From positions 1 through 8,418 of the forward strand of contig CAJXTM010000110.1 of assembly GCA_913061385.1 (NCBI GenBank): DNA of 8,418 nucleotides, written 5' to 3'. The notes beneath the pieces were generated by a model that did no database searches, had not been told where the DNA came from, and worked only from the letters and a program-made list of their open reading frames with translations. This DNA comes from an uncultured Rhodopirellula sp. (lineage in GTDB: Bacteria; Planctomycetota; Planctomycetia; Pirellulales; Pirellulaceae). Positions 5,883 to 8,418 of this stretch are shown here, in pieces. How positions within the stretch are numbered: the first letter of the stretch is position 1; each line of letters starts with the position of its first letter. Both the position numbers and the translations under genes were made by a program.

Positions 5883-7280
5883 TTAGACCAAGAACCGTTC
5901 GATTGCGCCGGTCTGCTCACGGTGGTTCCGCTGCATCGTCAGGTCGAGGTCGCCGTAGTGTGCGATCGGGTTGCCGTAGGCGTTGAGCAGGGTTGTGTAC
6001 CAGTTGCTGAGAGTCTTGTGCCCTTGGGTGCCGTGGAACGGCAATCGGATGTAGCGCCCGGCGAGGTCCAGTTTGGAGTTATTGCCGGTCATGATCACCA
6101 TCGGTGCCTCGGTGTCGGGGCCATGGTGGCCCGAACCGGTTTCGGGCATGTAGATGATGGTCGTATTATCGAACATCGTGCCATTACCCTCGGGAATGGC
6201 CTTGAGTTGGCTGACCAAGGTTTTGACTTGTTTCATGTGATGGGACTTGATGGCATTTCGCATGTTCGCAGCACCGGAAATCTGCCCGCCATGGCCGATC
6301 TGGTGAATGCTCGTCTTTTGGTTGTTCTCGGGCAGTGAAGTGATGTCCGTGCCCAAGTCGTCAATGGTGTAGGTGACAACATTGGTAAGACCGGAGGCCA
6401 TCGCTCCGACAATGATGTCGGTAAAGGCAGCCTGTTTTTGTGGAAGGGTTGCATCTTCGCCACCCCCTTCGTGGATCGGGTCAATATCGGGCAGATGCTG
6501 TTTGACCTGGTCGCCAAGTGAATCGACTTTCGTGTTGCGGTCACGGATCGACTGCAAGGAGGCAACCTGGTCGCTGATCTTCAGGCGTTCGTCACCATCG
6601 AGTCCCCGAAGACGACGGTTTTCCTGCTCGTGCAGGTAGTCAAACAGTGCGATGTCAGACGCAACCTCTTCGGTGTTGGTGACGGATTTGAATAACTCCT
6701 GATAGGCGGTCATGGGGTCGGCATAACAGTAGTTGCGCTGCTTGGCTGCAGGTGCCGAATAACCGGAGACGATGCCCGTGCGGTGATCGCGCCCATGCGG
6801 TACGGCCAGTGACATCTCGACATGGCCAAAGGGAGATGGGAAAAGTTTGGCCATTTCGAAGTCGATGGTTGCCCTCTTGATGTTGCTGAGGATGTCACGA
6901 CCCGCTTTATACGCACCCATGCAACCTGAGTACGAGTAGTGGCCACCCCCACTGACCGACATAGAGATGCCGTGCAGGATGGTCATGTTGTCCTTGTATT
7001 CGTCGAGCGTGCTAAGCCATTCGGGCAATTCATGTTTGGCGAGATCAAGGTCGAAGGCTTGCTTTTCCTCGTGCTTCTTCAGTTCGTCTGACGAGAACGA
7101 GGGCAGACCAAACTGCTGGGTGAGGTTGCCGTTGGATTTGCGAATGAAGATGAATCGGTGCGGTTGCTCAGCCGATGCACTCGTTGGCGCGGCCATGAGG
7201 TGGTTGAACGAAGGCGTGAAAGCGAGGCTTGCGCTTCCCAGTGCGGTCGTCTTTAGGAGTTGTCGTCGGTTGATCGACAT
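5883..7280 (-). CDS. DUF1552 family protein with Tat signal
   Basis: A complete 465-residue member of the DUF1552 family, close to the family's usual length. The N-terminus MSINRRQLLK, followed by a hydrophobic stretch to about residue 30, is a twin-arginine signal; cleavage is likely near LMA (28-30) or ASA (35-37). The protein is therefore expected to be folded in the cytoplasm and exported. Family landmarks are ILHGISMSVSGGGHYSYSG (101-119), where the conserved HG and GH segments fall, VTYTIDDLGTD (302-312), MPETGSGHHGPD (378-389), and the C-terminal QGHKTLSNWYTTLLNAYG (419-436), which carries the family's conserved N-x-W-x-T-LL-x-x-x-G. The pattern resembles that of DUF1501 proteins, and a metal-dependent hydrolase-like role has been guessed, but no reaction is established. 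The start is fixed by AAGGA 7 nt upstream and by the tandem-RR signal. The gene starts 3 nt after the stop of the DUF1588/DUF1585 gene, so the two are co-transcribed and probably function together. Confidence 0.95.
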   Translation of the reverse strand: MSINRRQLLKTTALGSASLAFTPSFNHLMAAPTSASAEQPHRFIFIRKSNGNLTQQFGLPSFSSDELKKHEEKQAFDLDLAKHELPEWLSTLDEYKDNMTILHGISMSVSGGGHYSYSGCMGAYKAGRDILSNIKRATIDFEMAKLFPSPFGHVEMSLAVPHGRDHRTGIVSGYSAPAAKQRNYCYADPMTAYQELFKSVTNTEEVASDIALFDYLHEQENRRLRGLDGDERLKISDQVASLQSIRDRNTKVDSLGDQVKQHLPDIDPIHEGGGEDATLPQKQAAFTDIIVGAMASGLTNVVTYTIDDLGTDITSLPENNQKTSIHQIGHGGQISGAANMRNAIKSHHMKQVKTLVSQLKAIPEGNGTMFDNTTIIYMPETGSGHHGPDTEAPMVIMTGNNSKLDLAGRYIRLPFHGTQGHKTLSNWYTTLLNAYGNPIAHYGDLDLTMQRNHREQTGAIERFLV

Positions 7281-7283
7281 CGT

Positions 7284-8384
7284 TTATTCCTTGGAGTTGC
7301 TTTTTCGGTAGATAAAAGAGTCGGACGTGAGCAGCGACACGATTAACTCGTCGAAGCTACCGTTGCTATCGACGTACGCTTTCTCTGCATCTATCAAAGT
7401 TCGAGAGTCCGAGAGTGTTTCGTTGCGGCCCAGGAAGAAGCGAAAGGCATGCCGTATGATTGACTGCCGTACTTTCACCGAGGTCGAGAGGCGATCGATC
7501 AGGTCAAACGCGTCGTCGACATTTCCGTCCAGTGTTGCGTCACCCGTCCCTTTCAAAACTCCCCTGGGATCCACCGGCAGTGTCTTGTAAACGGGAAGTG
7601 AAGCGCCAAATTCATTGGTCTCGCCCCGTTTTGCCTCCGTGATCACATTGTCGGGATGCTCCAGGTTTTCTACGCTACGGAAGCGACCGAAGTCATCATA
7701 GGTCTCGAACGGAAATCCAAGCGGATCCATTTTCTGATGACAACGCCAGCAATAAGCCGCTCCGGTCCGATTTTCCATTCGTTGCCGAAGTGTCTTGTGA
7801 TGATCCGGTGGGATTACCGCGTCAACAGTAATCGGCACATCAGGGATGGTCCCGGCCAACAGTTTTTCGCGGATCCACTTGCCTCGGTGGATCGGATCAG
7901 TCTCAAGATTCTGAGAATGGGCGATCAGCCACGCGGGGTGAGTGAGCAAACCTTTGCGATGAGGGATATGGGCCGGTTGCTGTGCAGGGTAGTCCCAGTT
8001 TTTCCAGTCGAGATTCCAATAAGAAGTGACCTGTTCGCCTCGCATCTGCTGGCCGGTTCGGCCAAGAACATTTCCCCCGTGCCAGAAGCCCATCGACATT
8101 TTCATGTAGGGCATGCCGTTGCTTTGGCCATCGCTGAAATGTAGTTCCAAAGCGGGCATCAATCTTTTCAGCGTGGTTAGCAGGGATTTGTTGTCACCAC
8201 CGCGTGTCTTTCGGAATTCCCAAATCGTCATCAGGAACTCTTTGTGGGGTTCGATGTTTTCCGGGCCCCAGTTCTCCCAGTCGAGTTCTCTGAAGTATTC
8301 AAAGACCTGCTTCAGTTGCACTGATCCCTCAGCCATCGCCTTGTTGTCGCCGGAGTGGTAGATAAAGAATTTGTCGGTTGTGAG
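7284..8384 (-). CDS. DUF1588/DUF1585 (PSCyt-type) cytochrome-like protein, C-terminal part
   Basis: The last 366 residues of a large planctomycete-type protein; the family order is usually DUF1587/DUF1595, DUF1592, DUF1588, DUF1585 in proteins of about 700-900 residues. In residue numbers counted from the artefactual ATG at 8414, DUF1588 spans about 150-245: RKGLLTHPAWLI (153-164), HRGKWIREKLL (176-186), then CWRCHQKMDPLGF (222-234) and DDFGRFR (240-246). The CxxCH motif (C222, C225, H226) is the c-type heme attachment signature, followed by the typical MDPLG. DUF1585 spans about 300-370 (RQSIIRHAFRFFLGR, 316-330; SFDELIVSLLTSDSF, 353-367). The region before 150 is probably DUF1592 but is less clear. 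Its 5' end is lost at the contig end, and the first ten residues of the open frame (MGSEMCIRDS) come from adapter. Members are normally exported; their electron-transfer role is inferred from the heme motif. Confidence 0.92.
   Translation of the reverse strand, partial: LTTDKFFIYHSGDNKAMAEGSVQLKQVFEYFRELDWENWGPENIEPHKEFLMTIWEFRKTRGGDNKSLLTTLKRLMPALELHFSDGQSNGMPYMKMSMGFWHGGNVLGRTGQQMRGEQVTSYWNLDWKNWDYPAQQPAHIPHRKGLLTHPAWLIAHSQNLETDPIHRGKWIREKLLAGTIPDVPITVDAVIPPDHHKTLRQRMENRTGAAYCWRCHQKMDPLGFPFETYDDFGRFRSVENLEHPDNVITEAKRGETNEFGASLPVYKTLPVDPRGVLKGTGDATLDGNVDDAFDLIDRLSTSVKVRQSIIRHAFRFFLGRNETLSDSRTLIDAEKAYVDSNGSFDELIVSLLTSDSFIYRKSNSKE
7288..7292 (-). promoter_or_regulatory. Shine-Dalgarno for DUF1552, inside the end of the upstream gene
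   Basis: AAGGA on the minus strand lies 7 nt before the DUF1552 ATG. It overlaps the last Lys-Glu codons of the upstream gene, whose TAA is at 7284-7286. The arrangement indicates an operon with coupled translation and confirms the DUF1552 start. Confidence 0.75.
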
Positions 8385-8385
8385 A

Positions 8386-8418
8386 CTGTCTCTTATACAC
8401 ATCTCCGAGCCCACGAGA
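8386..8418. other. Nextera/Tn5 adapter remnant (right end)
   Basis: Bases 8386-8404 are the reverse complement of the 19-bp Tn5 mosaic end. The continuation CCGAGCCCACGAGA (8405-8418) is the Nextera read-2 adapter. This is not genomic. It creates the false N-terminus MGSEMCIRDS on the minus-strand open frame. The outer 23 bp form a perfect inverted pair with bases 1-23. Confidence 0.98.

Noticed and set aside
5835..6338. 167-codon plus-strand open frame
   Set aside because: It lies antisense to the well-supported DUF1552 gene, has no recognisable domain, and is explained by the codon pattern of the real gene.
7656..8144. 162-codon plus-strand open frame
   Set aside because: It is a shadow antisense to the DUF1588/DUF1585 gene, which has clear family motifs.
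1..8418. Perfect 23-bp terminal inverted repeats, suggesting a Tn5-like transposon
   Set aside because: The repeats are the synthetic mosaic end plus Nextera read-2 adapter, and there is no transposase in the window.

Overview
The window looks like a metagenomic or draft-genome contig from a Planctomycetota bacterium. A Pirellulaceae-like lineage is plausible, but this is an inference from gene content only. The evidence is two gene pairs typical of that phylum: a DUF1501 protein followed by a WD40 protein on the plus strand, and a DUF1588/DUF1585 cytochrome-like protein followed by a DUF1552 Tat-exported protein on the minus strand. Both outermost genes are cut at the contig ends. Both ends carry Nextera/Tn5 mosaic-end adapter sequence (1-23 and 8386-8418), so genomic DNA runs only from 24 to 8385.

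Layout. At 25-1026 (+) is the C-terminal part of a DUF1501 protein. It overlaps by ATGA a complete seven-bladed WD40 protein at 1023-2072 (+). After a spacer of about 300 nt, 2371-3321 (+) encodes a secreted protein made of two related beta-rich domains. From 3322 to 5882 the DNA is sparsely coding and partly decayed. It holds a wrecked AMP-forming acyl-CoA synthetase (3716-4731: internal deletion, two single-base frameshifts, one nonsense codon), a possible 27-codon gene with its own terminator-like hairpin (4945-5060), and a possible hypothetical membrane protein (5046-5678) that appears frameshifted by a 7-bp tandem duplication. On the minus strand, 7284-8384 is the C-terminal part of the DUF1588/DUF1585 protein. 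It is followed after three nucleotides by the complete DUF1552 gene (5883-7280), and the two clearly form one operon.

How the genes work together. The DUF1501 and DUF1552 proteins are exported metal-hydrolase-like or uncharacterised proteins. Planctomycetes usually encode them beside large cytochrome-domain proteins (DUF1549/DUF1553 and DUF1592/1588/1585 respectively), and the biochemical role of these pairs is not settled. The window ends before the DUF1549/DUF1553 partner, if there is one.

I saw no tRNA, rRNA, CRISPR array, insertion sequence or phage gene. I do not see a convincing new defence or metabolic system. The points most worth a second look are the decayed central island, the candidate small gene, and the sequence structures inside the hypothetical membrane ORF.
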